64,000 nucleotides of DNA from Jiangella anatolica (GTDB lineage Bacteria > Actinomycetota > Actinomycetes > Jiangellales > Jiangellaceae), in NCBI RefSeq assembly GCF_003236295.1, contig NZ_POTW01000004.1, positions 62,001-126,000 on the forward strand, given 5' to 3'. The notes under the pieces were generated by a model. It had not been told where the DNA came from, ran no database searches, and saw only the letters and a program-made list of their open reading frames with translations. This document shows positions 6,828 to 15,632 of this stretch, piece after piece (position 1 is the first letter of the stretch; every line of letters starts with the position of its first letter). The translations under genes were made by a program, and so were the position numbers.

Positions 6828-8444
6828 CTATGCGTCACGCATCCAGCGATGGAGGTAGGCGCGGACGCCACTGAGGTCCGCCTCGCCGCGACGGGCGAGG
6901 TGGCCGTCGGGGCGGACGAGGAGGTGTGCGGCGGTGTTGCCGGTGCCGAGGAGCCGGCTTGCTCTGCCGGTGGGGTCGAACAGGATGTCCGGGCCGTCGT
7001 TGCGGCCGAGCCGGTGAATCGTGAGCAGGCCGGGGTAGCGGGCTGCGAGGTCGGCACCGGCCGACGCCGGCCATTGATCCGACGGGCCGCACAGCAGTAG
7101 GTGGAAGCCGGGAGTGGCGAGCTCGGCGTGGAGTGTGGTGGGCCGGCCGTCGCGGCTAAGGGGCGCGTCGGGCAGCCGGTCGCCGGGGCGCAGGCCCCGG
7201 CCGAGGCGGCGGGTGCCGTGGGCCGAGAGCGGGCTGTGGCGGTAGTGGATGGCGAGCTGGGCGAGGGTGCGGAATCCGTAGCCGCGGATGCGCCGGAACC
7301 GGGTGGCCAGCGGCGCAACGGCGGGGACGATGCGGGTTCGGGCGGTGCGGATCAGCGGGTTCGCGGACGTGGCGATGGTGAAGGCGCGGTCGGTGAAGCG
7401 CAGCACGCGGCGTCCGACCGGTGCGCGTTCGGGCTCGTAGGTGTCCAGCAGCGCCGGGGAACCGCGGCCCGTGGCGACGAGGCCGAGTTTCCAGCCGAGG
7501 TTGACGGCGTCCTGGATGCCGGTGTTCATGCCTTGCGCGCCGGCGGGGCTGTGGATGTGGGCGGCGTCGCCGGCCAGGAAGACCCGTCCGGAGCGGTACC
7601 GGGTGGCGCCGCGGTTGGCGATCCGGAAGTCGGTGGCCCAGAGCGGGTCGTGCAGCCGCACCGGCGACGTGGTGGCAGCGTCGACGAGCGCTTGGAGTTC
7701 CGAGAGCGTGACGGCACCACGTTCCGGCGCCGGCGCATCCGGCGGGCGCATGGTGAGTATGCGCCAGGACACCGGGGTGGCGAGCGGGAAGAAGAACAGG
7801 ATGCCGCGGCCGCCGACGAACGCGTGGGCGGCGCCGGGCTCGATGCCGTCGGCTTCGAGGTCGGCGAGCACGAAGGTCTGCGGGTAGGCGAGGCCCTCGA
7901 AGCCGATGCCTGTCAGCGTGCGGACGGCGCTGTGCGCGCCGTCGCAGCCCACGACATACCGTGCGGTGACGACCTCGGCCGCCACGCCGGCGGACCGGAG
8001 CCGGCAGCTGACGCCGTCGCCGTGCTGCTCCATACCGACCAGCTCGACGCCGCGCTCGGGCCGGATGTCGTGCTGGGCGAGGTGGTCGACGAGGATGCGC
8101 TCGGTCTCGGCCTGGGAGAGGAACAGCAGGTACGGGTAGGCGGTGTCGTCGAGGCCGATGTCGAACAGCGGCATCGACACCGTGCGGCGGCCGGCGTGCA
8201 GTCGCAGCCGGACGGTGCGATTCCCGTGCGCGACGAGCTGGCCGGTCACGCCGAGCCCGGCCAGCACCTCCAGCGTCCGCGGCTGGATCGCCAGCGCCCG
8301 CGACTCGTGCACCCGGTCGAGCGCGGCGTCGACGACCCGGAACCGCACCCCGTACCGCCGCAGCGTGGCGGCAAGCGCCAGCCCGGTCGGCCCCGCCCCG
8401 ACGACGAGCACGTCCAGCACCTCGCCGTCACCGGAAGCGGTCAT
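6828..8444 (-). CDS. FAD-dependent aromatic-hydroxylase-type monooxygenase
   Basis: The 538-residue protein has the three FAD motifs of class A flavin monooxygenases: VVGAGPTGLALAATLRRYG near residue 15, GCDGAHSAVR in the middle, and FLAGDAAHIHSPAGAQGMN. A thioredoxin-like C-terminal domain typical of the PheA/TfdB group follows (about residues 420-538). Such enzymes hydroxylate aromatic or polyketide substrates with NAD(P)H and O2. The real substrate cannot be told. It has its own promoter region facing the phoX gene and may be unrelated to arsenic. Confidence 0.8.
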   Translation of the reverse strand: MTASGDGEVLDVLVVGAGPTGLALAATLRRYGVRFRVVDAALDRVHESRALAIQPRTLEVLAGLGVTGQLVAHGNRTVRLRLHAGRRTVSMPLFDIGLDDTAYPYLLFLSQAETERILVDHLAQHDIRPERGVELVGMEQHGDGVSCRLRSAGVAAEVVTARYVVGCDGAHSAVRTLTGIGFEGLAYPQTFVLADLEADGIEPGAAHAFVGGRGILFFFPLATPVSWRILTMRPPDAPAPERGAVTLSELQALVDAATTSPVRLHDPLWATDFRIANRGATRYRSGRVFLAGDAAHIHSPAGAQGMNTGIQDAVNLGWKLGLVATGRGSPALLDTYEPERAPVGRRVLRFTDRAFTIATSANPLIRTARTRIVPAVAPLATRFRRIRGYGFRTLAQLAIHYRHSPLSAHGTRRLGRGLRPGDRLPDAPLSRDGRPTTLHAELATPGFHLLLCGPSDQWPASAGADLAARYPGLLTIHRLGRNDGPDILFDPTGRASRLLGTGNTAAHLLVRPDGHLARRGEADLSGVRAYLHRWMRDA

Positions 8445-8549
8445 GGCGGCACCATGCCACCTCGGGCGACGGCGGGGAAGGCATCCGGCGGAGTCGCGCC
8501 GGACGCGTTTGCGGTGCGTTCACGTGATGGTCGGAAGGGCGTCACCGGA

Positions 8550-8577
8550 CAACACATAGATAACGGTCTATATGTTG
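8550..8577. promoter_or_regulatory. Operator palindrome upstream of phoX
   Basis: CAACACATAGA-N6-TCTATATGTTG is an 11-6-11 inverted repeat with one mismatch. It shares its core with two sites before pstS and a half-site before the arsR-arsC fusion. It lies 72 bp before the phoX start. Confidence 0.7.
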
Positions 8578-8648
8578 CTAGCGTCCCTCCAGGGTCGTGT
8601 GGCCCCGTTCCTCGAACGCTGTGCCTTGGTCCTGGAAGGAGCCCCTTC

Positions 8649-10748
8649 GTGTCGCTCGCTCGTGAAGGCCGCCGGTCGTTGCCGGTGCTTGATGGTCACT
8701 CCGGTCGCAACGCGATGACGTGCCTGTTCCGGTGCGGGAACGCCTGCGCGCACCCGGCGCCCAACTCGTCTGAAAACGAGTACTTCGGCGACATGCTGCA
8801 GGCGGAGGTGTCCCGCCGAGGCATCGTCCGCGCCGCCGCCGTCGGTGCCCTCGTGATCGGCGCCGGTAGTGCTGTCGCCGGCGCGGCCCCGGCCTACGCC
8901 ACCGGCCGTCCGTCGCCGGCTCCGGCTCCGGGTGGCGGGAAGGGCGCTCTGACGTTCAAGCCGATCCCGCCGAACCGCCTCGACGCGCTGATCGTCCCCA
9001 ACGGCTACGACTGGTCGGTCGTCGCCAAGTGGGGCGACCCGATCCTGCCGGGCGCGCCGGAGTTCGACATCGACAGTCAGTCCGTCCGGGCCCAGGAGGG
9101 CCAGTTCGGCTACAACAACGACTGGCTCGTCGTGCTGCCGCTGGACCGGCAGCGCAACCGCGCGCTGCTGGTGGTGAACCACGAGTACACCAACGAGATC
9201 CTGATGTTCCGCGACTACGTCGACGGCGCACCGACCCGGGACCAGGTCCGGATCGCGCTCGCTGCTCACGGCCTGAGCGTCGTCGAGCTGGAGCGGCAGG
9301 GGAGCACCGGCGAGTGGGCCGTGATCGACCGCGGCCGCCGTCCGTACAACCGGCGGATCACCGGCACGACGCCGATGCGGTTCACCGGCCCGGCGGCCGG
9401 GTCGTCGCTACTTCGCACCGCGGCCGACCGCAAGGGCACGACGGTGCTCGGCTGCCTGAACAACTGCGCCGGCGGCATCACTCCGTGGGGGACCGTGCTG
9501 TCCGGCGAGGAGAACTTCAACCAGTACTTCGTCGGCGGCGACGGCGTCCCGGCGGACGACAAGCCGGCGCTGGCCCGGTACGGCATCAGCACGACGACGC
9601 GGTACCCGTCGGGGAGCCGGCGCTGGGAGACCGCGGAGGAGCGCTTCGACCTGGCGAAGCACCCGCACGAGGCCAACCGGTTCGGCTGGGTCGTCGAGGT
9701 CGACCCGTACGACCCGAAGTCGACGCCGCGCAAGCACACCGCGCTCGGCCGGTTCAAGCACGAGGGCGCCACCAGCGTCGTCGCGCCGGACAGCCGGGTC
9801 GCCCTGTACATGGGCGACGACGAGCGGTTCGACTACATGTACAAGTTCGTCACCGAGAAGAAGCTGCGCCGGGGCAACTCCCGCTCCGACCGCGAGCACA
9901 ACATGAGCCTGCTCGAGTCCGGCACACTCTTCGTGGCGAAGCTCGCGTTCAGCAGCGCGTCCGAGATCGATGGCTCCGGCCGACTCCCCGCCGACGGCGC
10001 CTTCAACGGCACCGGCCGGTGGATCCCGCTTGCCCGAGGCGGCCAGTCCCTGGTGGACGGGATGAGCATCGACGAGGTCCTCGTCCACACCCGCCTCGCC
10101 GCCGACCGCGTCGGCGCGACCAAGATGGACCGGCCCGAGGACATCGAGCCCAACCCGCGCACCGGCAAGATCTACGTCGCGCTGACGAACAACACCAACC
10201 GCGGCGGCACCAACCCGGCCGACGAGGCCAATCCGCGCAACGCCAACAAGCACGGCCACATCCTCGAGATCACCGAGGACGGCGGGAACCACGCGGGGGA
10301 GACGTTCACCTGGACGCTGCCGATCGTCTGCGGCGACCCGAACGACCCGTCGACCTACTTCGCCGGCTACGACAAGTCGAAGGTCTCGCCGATCTCCTGC
10401 CCGGACAACCTCGACTTCGACGCGCACGGCAACCTGTGGATCTCGACCGACGGCAACGCGCTGACCGACCACACCGGCGCCACGTTCAACGACGGGCTGT
10501 TCGCCGTTCCGCTGGAGGGGCCGGAACGCGGACACGTGAAGCAGTTCCTGTCGGTCCCGATCGGCGCCGAGCAGGCCTCGGCCTACGTGCTGGACGACAA
10601 CCGCAGCGTCGTCGTCTCGGTCCAGCACCCCGGCGAGATCACCGGCGCCACCGTCGACAACCCGGCGAGCACCTGGCCGGACGGCGACTTCGCCCGCCCG
10701 GGAGTCGCGATCGCGTGGCGCCTGGACGGCCGCGAGATCGGCGCCTGA
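8649..10748 (+). CDS. phoX: PhoX-family (DUF839) secreted alkaline phosphatase
   Basis: The start is GTG at 8649, preceded by GGAAGGAG. The 699-residue protein has the PhoX N-terminus (LFRCGNACAHPAPN, about residues 26-39), then a twin-arginine signal SRRGIVRAAAVGALVIG (residues 55-71). The beta-propeller domain follows, with NNCAGGITPWGTVLSGEENF, KHEGAT and DRPEDIEPNP. PhoX enzymes are exported by Tat and release phosphate from esters using calcium and iron cofactors. It is expressed alone, with a terminator hairpin after it. It shares an operator with pst, so it may supply phosphate when arsenate competes for uptake. Confidence 0.88.
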   Translation: MSLAREGRRSLPVLDGHSGRNAMTCLFRCGNACAHPAPNSSENEYFGDMLQAEVSRRGIVRAAAVGALVIGAGSAVAGAAPAYATGRPSPAPAPGGGKGALTFKPIPPNRLDALIVPNGYDWSVVAKWGDPILPGAPEFDIDSQSVRAQEGQFGYNNDWLVVLPLDRQRNRALLVVNHEYTNEILMFRDYVDGAPTRDQVRIALAAHGLSVVELERQGSTGEWAVIDRGRRPYNRRITGTTPMRFTGPAAGSSLLRTAADRKGTTVLGCLNNCAGGITPWGTVLSGEENFNQYFVGGDGVPADDKPALARYGISTTTRYPSGSRRWETAEERFDLAKHPHEANRFGWVVEVDPYDPKSTPRKHTALGRFKHEGATSVVAPDSRVALYMGDDERFDYMYKFVTEKKLRRGNSRSDREHNMSLLESGTLFVAKLAFSSASEIDGSGRLPADGAFNGTGRWIPLARGGQSLVDGMSIDEVLVHTRLAADRVGATKMDRPEDIEPNPRTGKIYVALTNNTNRGGTNPADEANPRNANKHGHILEITEDGGNHAGETFTWTLPIVCGDPNDPSTYFAGYDKSKVSPISCPDNLDFDAHGNLWISTDGNALTDHTGATFNDGLFAVPLEGPERGHVKQFLSVPIGAEQASAYVLDDNRSVVVSVQHPGEITGATVDNPASTWPDGDFARPGVAIAWRLDGREIGA

Positions 10749-10763
10749 ACCGACCCGAAGCTG

Positions 10764-10804
10764 CCGGCCGGCCCGCCGGATTTGGGAGTCCCCGGGCCGG
10801 CCGG
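10764..10804 (+). terminator. Terminator hairpin after phoX
   Basis: CCGGCCGGCCCG and CGGGCCGGCCGG form a 12-bp perfect stem around a 17-base loop, 16 bases after the phoX stop. Confidence 0.7.
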
Positions 10805-10901
10805 TCACCTCTTGGCGAATGCTGTCGCTGCGCTCTCGGTTGCGTAGGCCAGTGCGGCGCGGCGGTCCGGGGCTGCCACCGCACGCCTCTAGCCTGACGA
10901 C

Positions 10902-11507
10902 GTGGAATGGGACTGGAATGCCGTGGACTGGACCGCGGTAGGCGGCATCTCCGCGGCTGCGACGGCGCTAGTGGCGATCGGTGCCCTCCTCGCGGCCAGC
11001 CGCGACAGCCGCGAACGCACTCGGCCGGTGATCGTCGTCGAGTACCGCGTCCCGCCTTTCGCGTTCAACAGGCTCGATCTGGTCGTTCGCAACGTCGGCG
11101 CCAGCACCGCGCGGAACATCCGGGTCACGTTCGACCCGCCGCTGTCGGACATGGGGCGAGACGGCATTCTCGCTCGGTCCGTGATCCACCGGTACGCGCA
11201 GCCCATCACCGTGCTAGGTCCAGGTCAGGAGCTGACGAACTCGGTCCAGGTCGACGAGAACGACCCGTCCGACTGCGATGTGCCTGATGACATGGTGGTG
11301 CGTGTCGAGTACGACCGGCGGTGGCGGCGAAATTACAAGGACACTTTTCGTTTGCAGACCTCGGCGTACTTTGACCACACCTCCACAAGATCCTCGGACG
11401 CACCGGAGGGCCGCCTAAAGGAGATCGGTGATCAGCTGAAGAAGCTGACAGCGATCATGGAGGCCCTCCACAACGAGCAACGGCGAGACGATGGCGACGC
11501 GCGCTAG
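10902..11507 (+). CDS. Hypothetical membrane-anchored protein
   Basis: I do not recognise a family. The 201-residue protein (GTG start) has one N-terminal membrane helix (about residues 12-33). A beta-rich middle follows (PVIVVEYRVPP, LDLVVRNVGASTARNIRVTF) that resembles an immunoglobulin-like fold. The C-terminus is charged and helical (LKEIGDQLKKLTAIMEALHN). Similar layouts are common in actinobacterial proteins of unknown role, and a comparable one lies at 30140. The stop overlaps the convergent monooxygenase gene by four bases. Confidence 0.6.
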   Translation: MEWDWNAVDWTAVGGISAAATALVAIGALLAASRDSRERTRPVIVVEYRVPPFAFNRLDLVVRNVGASTARNIRVTFDPPLSDMGRDGILARSVIHRYAQPITVLGPGQELTNSVQVDENDPSDCDVPDDMVVRVEYDRRWRRNYKDTFRLQTSAYFDHTSTRSSDAPEGRLKEIGDQLKKLTAIMEALHNEQRRDDGDAR

Positions 11508-12577
11508 CTCGTAAGGAAGCCGATCAGCTCGTGGACGGTGTCGCGGGCCGTGCGTGCGGCGCCGACGAGGGTGGCCGACGCGGGCCCGGTCCAGTCGCCG
11601 TAGCCGACCAGGTAGAGGCCCGGGATGTCCGTCGAGCGCGTGCCGGCCGCGCCGCCCATGGCGACCCGCCCCCGTACGCCCAACGCGTCGAGGTGGCCGA
11701 GTGCCGGCTTGAAGCCGGTGCACCAGACGACGGCGTCGACGTCGTCGCGGCGTCCGTCGGGCCATTCCAGCCCGGCCGGTGTCAGTGCGGAGACCGGAGG
11801 TTCGGCGACGAGGGCGTCGCGATCCCGGGCCTCGCGGACGGGCGGAACCATGACGATGTCGCCGAGGCCGCCGATCCCGCCGCCTGGGTCCTCGACGCCG
11901 TCGCGGCGGGCAGCGAAGCGGCGCGACGCCAGCTGGAAGAGGACCCGTCCGTCGACGTCGTCGGGGAGGAACCGGGGCGGTCGCTGGGTGATCCAGATGG
12001 TCTCGGCGACGGTGGAGAGCTCGGCGAGGATCTGCGCGCCGGAGTTGCCGCCACCGACGACCGCGACCCGCTGTCCCACGAACGGCTCCGGCCCGTCGTA
12101 GTCGACGGCGTGCAGCTGCCGGCCCCGGAACGAGTCGCGGCCGGGGACGGCGGGCACGTACGGCCGCGACCAGGTGCCGGTCGCGCTGACCACGGCCCGC
12201 GCCTTCGCGCTACCGCCGTCGGTGACCACCTCGAACCGCCCGCCGTCGACAAGGGACACCGACGACACCCGCACCGGCCGCACGACGGGCAGGTCGTACC
12301 GCTTCTCGTACCGGGTCAGGTAGTCGACGACGTGCGCGGCGTCGGGGAACCGGTCGTCACCTGCCGGCGGCATCATCCAGCCGGCCAAGGACGAGTACGA
12401 CGCCGGCGAGAACAGCCGCAGTGACGGCCAGGCGTGTTGCCAGGCGCCGCCGGGTGCCGGCTGGTCGTCGAGGATCAGGAAGTCGACGCCGGCGCGACGC
12501 AGGTAGTAGCCGACGACCAGCCCGGCCTGCCCGCCGCCGACCACGATGACGTCGGCGTCGCGCAGCTGGACCGTCAT
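11504..12577 (-). CDS. ArsO-like flavin-dependent monooxygenase
   Basis: The 357-residue protein has two dinucleotide motifs, VIVVGGGQAGLVVGYYLRRA (from residue 10) and VAVVGGGNSGAQIL (near residue 170). It ends with IPGLYLVGYGDWTGPASAT. This is the short flavin-monooxygenase layout of the ArsO-like proteins seen in many ars operons; their substrate is not firmly known. It is last in an operon arsR-arsC-arsC-monooxygenase, 16 bp after the preceding stop. A paralogue lies at 27149. Confidence 0.75.
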   Translation of the reverse strand: MTVQLRDADVIVVGGGQAGLVVGYYLRRAGVDFLILDDQPAPGGAWQHAWPSLRLFSPASYSSLAGWMMPPAGDDRFPDAAHVVDYLTRYEKRYDLPVVRPVRVSSVSLVDGGRFEVVTDGGSAKARAVVSATGTWSRPYVPAVPGRDSFRGRQLHAVDYDGPEPFVGQRVAVVGGGNSGAQILAELSTVAETIWITQRPPRFLPDDVDGRVLFQLASRRFAARRDGVEDPGGGIGGLGDIVMVPPVREARDRDALVAEPPVSALTPAGLEWPDGRRDDVDAVVWCTGFKPALGHLDALGVRGRVAMGGAAGTRSTDIPGLYLVGYGDWTGPASATLVGAARTARDTVHELIGFLTS

Positions 12578-12593
12578 CTCGCGCCTGACGGGG

Positions 12594-13004
12594 TCAGCCC
12601 GCGGTCTCCTTCAGGGAGGCAATGAGCGCCTCGACGCGACCGCGGATGTCGTCGCGGATGGGGCGGACCGACTCGATGCCCTGGCCGGCCGGGTCGTCGA
12701 GTTCCCAGTCCTCGTAGCGCTTGCCCGGGTAGAACGGGCAGGCGTCGCCGCAGCCCATGGTGATGACGACGTCGGACTCCTGAACCGCCTCGTCGGTGAG
12801 GATCTTCGGCTGCTCGGCGGCGATGTCGATGCCGAGCTCGGCCATGGCCGCGACGGCGACGGGGTTGACCTGGTCGGCGGGCGCGGACCCGGCCGAGCGG
12901 ACCTCGATGTCGCCGCCGGAGAGGTGGTGGAGGAACGCTGCTGCCATCTGGGAGCGGCCGGCGTTGTGGACGCAGACGAACAGCACGCTGGGCTTGTCGG
13001 TCAC
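12594..13004 (-). CDS. arsC: Arsenate reductase, thioredoxin-type LMW phosphatase fold
   Basis: The 136-residue protein begins at GTG 13004, overlapping the upstream arsC stop by four bases. It has the P-loop CVHNAGRS (catalytic Cys11, Arg17), the segment LTDEAVQESDVVITMGCGDA with Cys85 and Cys89, then YPGKRYEDW. A P-loop Cys plus a later Cys pair is the arrangement of ArsC enzymes that reduce arsenate to arsenite through a disulfide relay to thioredoxin. It is nearly identical to the protein at 50051, so the cassette was duplicated. Confidence 0.9.
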   Translation of the reverse strand: MTDKPSVLFVCVHNAGRSQMAAAFLHHLSGGDIEVRSAGSAPADQVNPVAVAAMAELGIDIAAEQPKILTDEAVQESDVVITMGCGDACPFYPGKRYEDWELDDPAGQGIESVRPIRDDIRGRVEALIASLKETAG

Positions 13005-13645
13005 CTGGACTCCGTGTCGATGAGGTCGGCGAGGAGCGCGTGGACGCGGCTGTCGAGATCGTCGTGGATCGCCGCCAGCCGGGCGTCGTCGGCGCCGTCG
13101 GGGTCGGCGACGTCCCAGTCCTCGTAGCGCTTGCCGGGATAGACCGGGCAGGCGTCGCCACAGCCCATCGTAATGACGACGTCGGCGGCCCTGACGACGT
13201 CGTCCGTCAGCGGCTTCGGGAACGCGGTGGAGACGTCGGCGCCGACCTGCTCGAGCAGCCGGCGGGTCTCGGGATGCAGGTCGCCGGCCGGGCGCGACCC
13301 CGCGGAGCGCACGTGGACCCGCCCGATCGCGATGCGGTCCAGGAGGGCGGCGGCGATCTGCGACCGGCCGGCGTTCTGCTCGCACACGAACAGCACCTCG
13401 GGCACGGCCTTGATGGTGGCGCCGCTGGCCTGGGCGACGGCGGTGAGCCGCTCGAACGCGAAGTGCTCGGTCAGCGACGGTACGTGCTGCTTCACCGCCG
13501 ATGTGCGCAGCAGCGCGACGTAGGACTCGGCGACGAGGCGACGCGTCGTCTCCGCGGTCACGATGCCGGTGAACCGGTGCGCCAGGCGTTCACTGATCCG
13601 GTCCAGGACGGCGTCGACCGAGAGCAGGCCGTCGGGCTGGGTCAT
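13001..13645 (-). CDS. arsC: Arsenate reductase with N-terminal three-helix bundle
   Basis: The ATG at 13645 is preceded by TTGGAG and gives 214 residues. Residues 8-78 form the helical bundle often fused to actinobacterial ArsC (LAHRFTGIVTAETTRRLVAE, VPSLTEHFAFERL). Residues 82-214 are the catalytic domain with CEQNAGRS (Cys88) and MGCGDACPVYPGKRYEDWD (Cys162, Cys166). It should reduce arsenate to arsenite. It sits between arsR and a single-domain arsC with a four-base overlap downstream. A deleted remnant of the same gene survives at 50458-50540. Confidence 0.9.
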   Translation of the reverse strand: MTQPDGLLSVDAVLDRISERLAHRFTGIVTAETTRRLVAESYVALLRTSAVKQHVPSLTEHFAFERLTAVAQASGATIKAVPEVLFVCEQNAGRSQIAAALLDRIAIGRVHVRSAGSRPAGDLHPETRRLLEQVGADVSTAFPKPLTDDVVRAADVVITMGCGDACPVYPGKRYEDWDVADPDGADDARLAAIHDDLDSRVHALLADLIDTESR

Positions 13646-13745
13646 GGTGTGCTCCAACGTCGAGGGAATCGGCCGGCGGCTCGCCGACCACGATAGGAAG
13701 CGCCCCGGCCGACCCGGCCACATCTGCAGACGCGCCGCCAGGTGT

Positions 13746-14105
13746 TCACGCAGCGTTCGCCGACGTGTTCAGCGCCGCGGCCAGCTCGCGTAAGGCCCGG
13801 GCCTGCACTGAGTGAAAGGTCCACCCGTCCTTCTGCTCGCCGGCGACGAGGCCGGCAGTCGCGAGCACCGCCAGGTGCTGCAGTACCGCGCTCGGCGCCA
13901 GGCCGCTTTCGTCGCTCAGGTCGCACTCGCAGACCTGTGCGCCGGCACGGCACGCGACCAGCGACAGGAGCCGCAGACGGACCGGGTCGGCCAGCGCCGC
14001 GAACACGCCCGCCAGCCGGGACGCCGTCGCCGCCGAGATCGGTTCCCGGAACAGCGGACCGCTCGCATCGCAGGCCGGGCGCGACGCGTCACCCGCCCGT
14101 TGCAT
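13746..14105 (-). CDS. arsR: ArsR-family arsenic-sensing repressor
   Basis: This ArsR winged helix (119 residues from ATG 14105) shows VFAALADPVRLRLLSLVACR and GLAPSAVLQHLAVLATAGLV. Cysteines at 52, 59 and 61 include CECDLS, close to the ELCVCDLC-type metalloid site of classical ArsR. I prefer the inner ATG because the 45 bases before it hold an AT-rich operator-like stretch. An ATG at 14150 is the alternative. It leads the operon arsR-arsC-arsC-monooxygenase and faces a second arsR across a shared promoter region. Confidence 0.88.
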   Translation of the reverse strand: MQRAGDASRPACDASGPLFREPISAATASRLAGVFAALADPVRLRLLSLVACRAGAQVCECDLSDESGLAPSAVLQHLAVLATAGLVAGEQKDGWTFHSVQARALRELAAALNTSANAA

Positions 14106-14224
14106 AGACACTCGTAAATATTGATCGATATCGATGTCAGCCAGGTGCATAGCGGATGGCGAGTGGCTGAACCGGGCCCGTGGTGGTGCTCTGATACCGA
14201 TGACGGGCCGCTTTGCCCCTTACG
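14106..14224. promoter_or_regulatory. Divergent promoter between two arsR genes
   Basis: The gap includes TAAATATTGATCGATATCGA, an AT-rich partly palindromic block typical of ArsR operators, next to the minus-strand arsR. Near the plus-strand arsR, TACGAT (14221-14226) could be a -10 box for a leaderless GTG start at 14234. Confidence 0.5.
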
Positions 14225-14590
14225 ATGGACCGTGTGAGTGTCACGCCGCAGTACGGAGGGCCGGTGGGTGAACCCGCCGAGGTCGCTGCTCGCTCACTCA
14301 CGCCCGGCACGTCGCTCACCCGCGACGACGCCGAACGGCTCGCCGGATTGTTGCGCGTGGTGTCCGACCCGACTCGCCTGCAGTTGCTCAGCATGTTGCT
14401 GGCCGCTCCCGATGCCGAGGCGAACGTCACCGACCTCACGGAGCCGCTCGACCTCACCCAGCCGACCGTCTCGCATCACCTGCGCCTGATGGTCGAGGCG
14501 GGGGTGCTCCGGCGCGAGCGCCGCGGCAAGCAGGTCTGGTTCTCGATCGTGCCGGAGCGGCTGGCGGCCATCGCGGACATTCTGCGCTGA
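14225..14590 (+). CDS. ArsR-family regulator
   Basis: The protein of about 121 residues has an ArsR fold: RLAGLLRVVSDPTRLQLLSM, recognition helix LTQPTVSHHLRLMVEAGVL, and wing RRERRGKQVWFSIV. It has no cysteine, so it lacks a classical arsenite site and may sense something else or act with another regulator. ATG 14225 has no ribosome-binding site. GTG 14234, six to eight bases after a TACGAT element, may be the true leaderless start. It lies just upstream of the arsR-arsC fusion on the same strand. Confidence 0.82.
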   Translation: MDRVSVTPQYGGPVGEPAEVAARSLTPGTSLTRDDAERLAGLLRVVSDPTRLQLLSMLLAAPDAEANVTDLTEPLDLTQPTVSHHLRLMVEAGVLRRERRGKQVWFSIVPERLAAIADILR

Positions 14591-14620
14591 CCTTCGGATG
14601 GGCTGAGTTTCGTCTAGACC

Positions 14621-14642
14621 GTTCACATAGATCTGCGTCAAA
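14621..14642 (+). promoter_or_regulatory. Half-site of the CACATAGA operator before the arsR-arsC fusion
   Basis: GTTCACATAGA is identical to the arm found before pstS. The second arm (TCAAAATAGGC) is poorly conserved. It sits 10 bp before the ATG of the fusion gene. Confidence 0.5.
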
Positions 14643-14651
14643 ATAGGCGCC

Positions 14652-15632
14652 ATGACGACGGAGTCGGGCGATGAACCCCTGCGACCGATCACCCGGTCGG
14701 CCGCCACCGAGATCGCCCAGCAGCTCAAGGTGCTCGCCGATCCCGCGCGGTTGCAGCTGCTCGCCCTATTGATCGACCACGAGGGCGGCGAGGCGTCCGC
14801 GGGCGAGCTGGCCGCGAACGTCGCGCAGTCGCCGTCGACGGTGAGCCACCACCTCGGCGTGCTGCATCGCGCCCGCATGGTCGAGAAGGAACGGCGGGGG
14901 ACGGAGATCGTCTACCGGCCGTCGCACGACGCGCTGGCCCGGTACGCGCGGCTGGTCGAGACCGGCAGCCCGGGGCCGGCGCAGGGGCTGATCCGCGTCG
15001 ACGCCGTTCTCGGCCGGGTGGCCGACCAGCTCGCGGCGCGCTTCTCCGGCATCTTCTCGCCGGAGACCGTCGAGCGGTACGTGGTGGAGAGCTACCAGCT
15101 GCTGTCGGGACGAGCTCGCATCACCCGCTACCTGCCGTCGCTCACGTCGAGCTTCGCCGCCGAGCGGCTGACCGCCCTGGCGCAGGCGCAGGGGATCATC
15201 GTCAAGGGTGTCCCCGAGGTGTTGTTCGTGTGCGTGCAGAACTCCGGCCGTTCCCAGCTCGCGGCCGCTGTGCTCAAGTTCATGGCCGGGCAGCGAGCGC
15301 ACGCACGCACGGCAGGCTCGGCGCCGGCGCGGGCGCTCAACCCGGAACTCGTCACCGTGCTGGACGAGATCGGCGTGCCGCTCGGTGCGGAGTTCCCGAA
15401 GCCGCTGACCGACGATGTGGTCCGAGCGGCCGATTACGTCATCACGATGGGCTGCGGCGACGCCTGCCCGGTGTACCCGGGCCGGCGCTACCTCGACTGG
15501 GCGATCGACGACCCGGCAGGCAGGCCGATGGACGAGATCCGCCGGATCCGCGACGACGTGGTGTCACGGGTCGAGGGGCTGCTGGCGGAAGTGCTGCCGG
15601 CCGGCGTGTCGTCCGGGGCGACGAGGCGGTAG
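14652..15632 (+). CDS. ArsR - helical bundle - ArsC three-domain fusion
   Basis: Residues 15-100 are an ArsR winged helix (LKVLADPARLQLLALLIDHE, SPSTVSHHLGVLHRARMV). Residues 112-182 are the three-helix bundle of actinobacterial ArsC. Residues 188-326 are the reductase with CVQNSGRS (Cys194) and MGCGDACPVYPGRRYLDW (Cys268, Cys272). The ArsR part has no cysteine, so sensing may run through the reductase cysteines or through arsenate binding. The gene is probably self-regulated by the half-site just upstream. Its 3' end overlaps the opposite-strand response-regulator gene by 145 bp. Confidence 0.9.
   Translation: MTTESGDEPLRPITRSAATEIAQQLKVLADPARLQLLALLIDHEGGEASAGELAANVAQSPSTVSHHLGVLHRARMVEKERRGTEIVYRPSHDALARYARLVETGSPGPAQGLIRVDAVLGRVADQLAARFSGIFSPETVERYVVESYQLLSGRARITRYLPSLTSSFAAERLTALAQAQGIIVKGVPEVLFVCVQNSGRSQLAAAVLKFMAGQRAHARTAGSAPARALNPELVTVLDEIGVPLGAEFPKPLTDDVVRAADYVITMGCGDACPVYPGRRYLDWAIDDPAGRPMDEIRRIRDDVVSRVEGLLAEVLPAGVSSGATRR

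Noticed and set aside
7101-8648. A long open frame extending phoX upstream by 516 codons
   Set aside because: It is antisense to the flavin monooxygenase gene and crosses the phoX promoter and operator. The GTG at 8649 has a strong ribosome-binding site.
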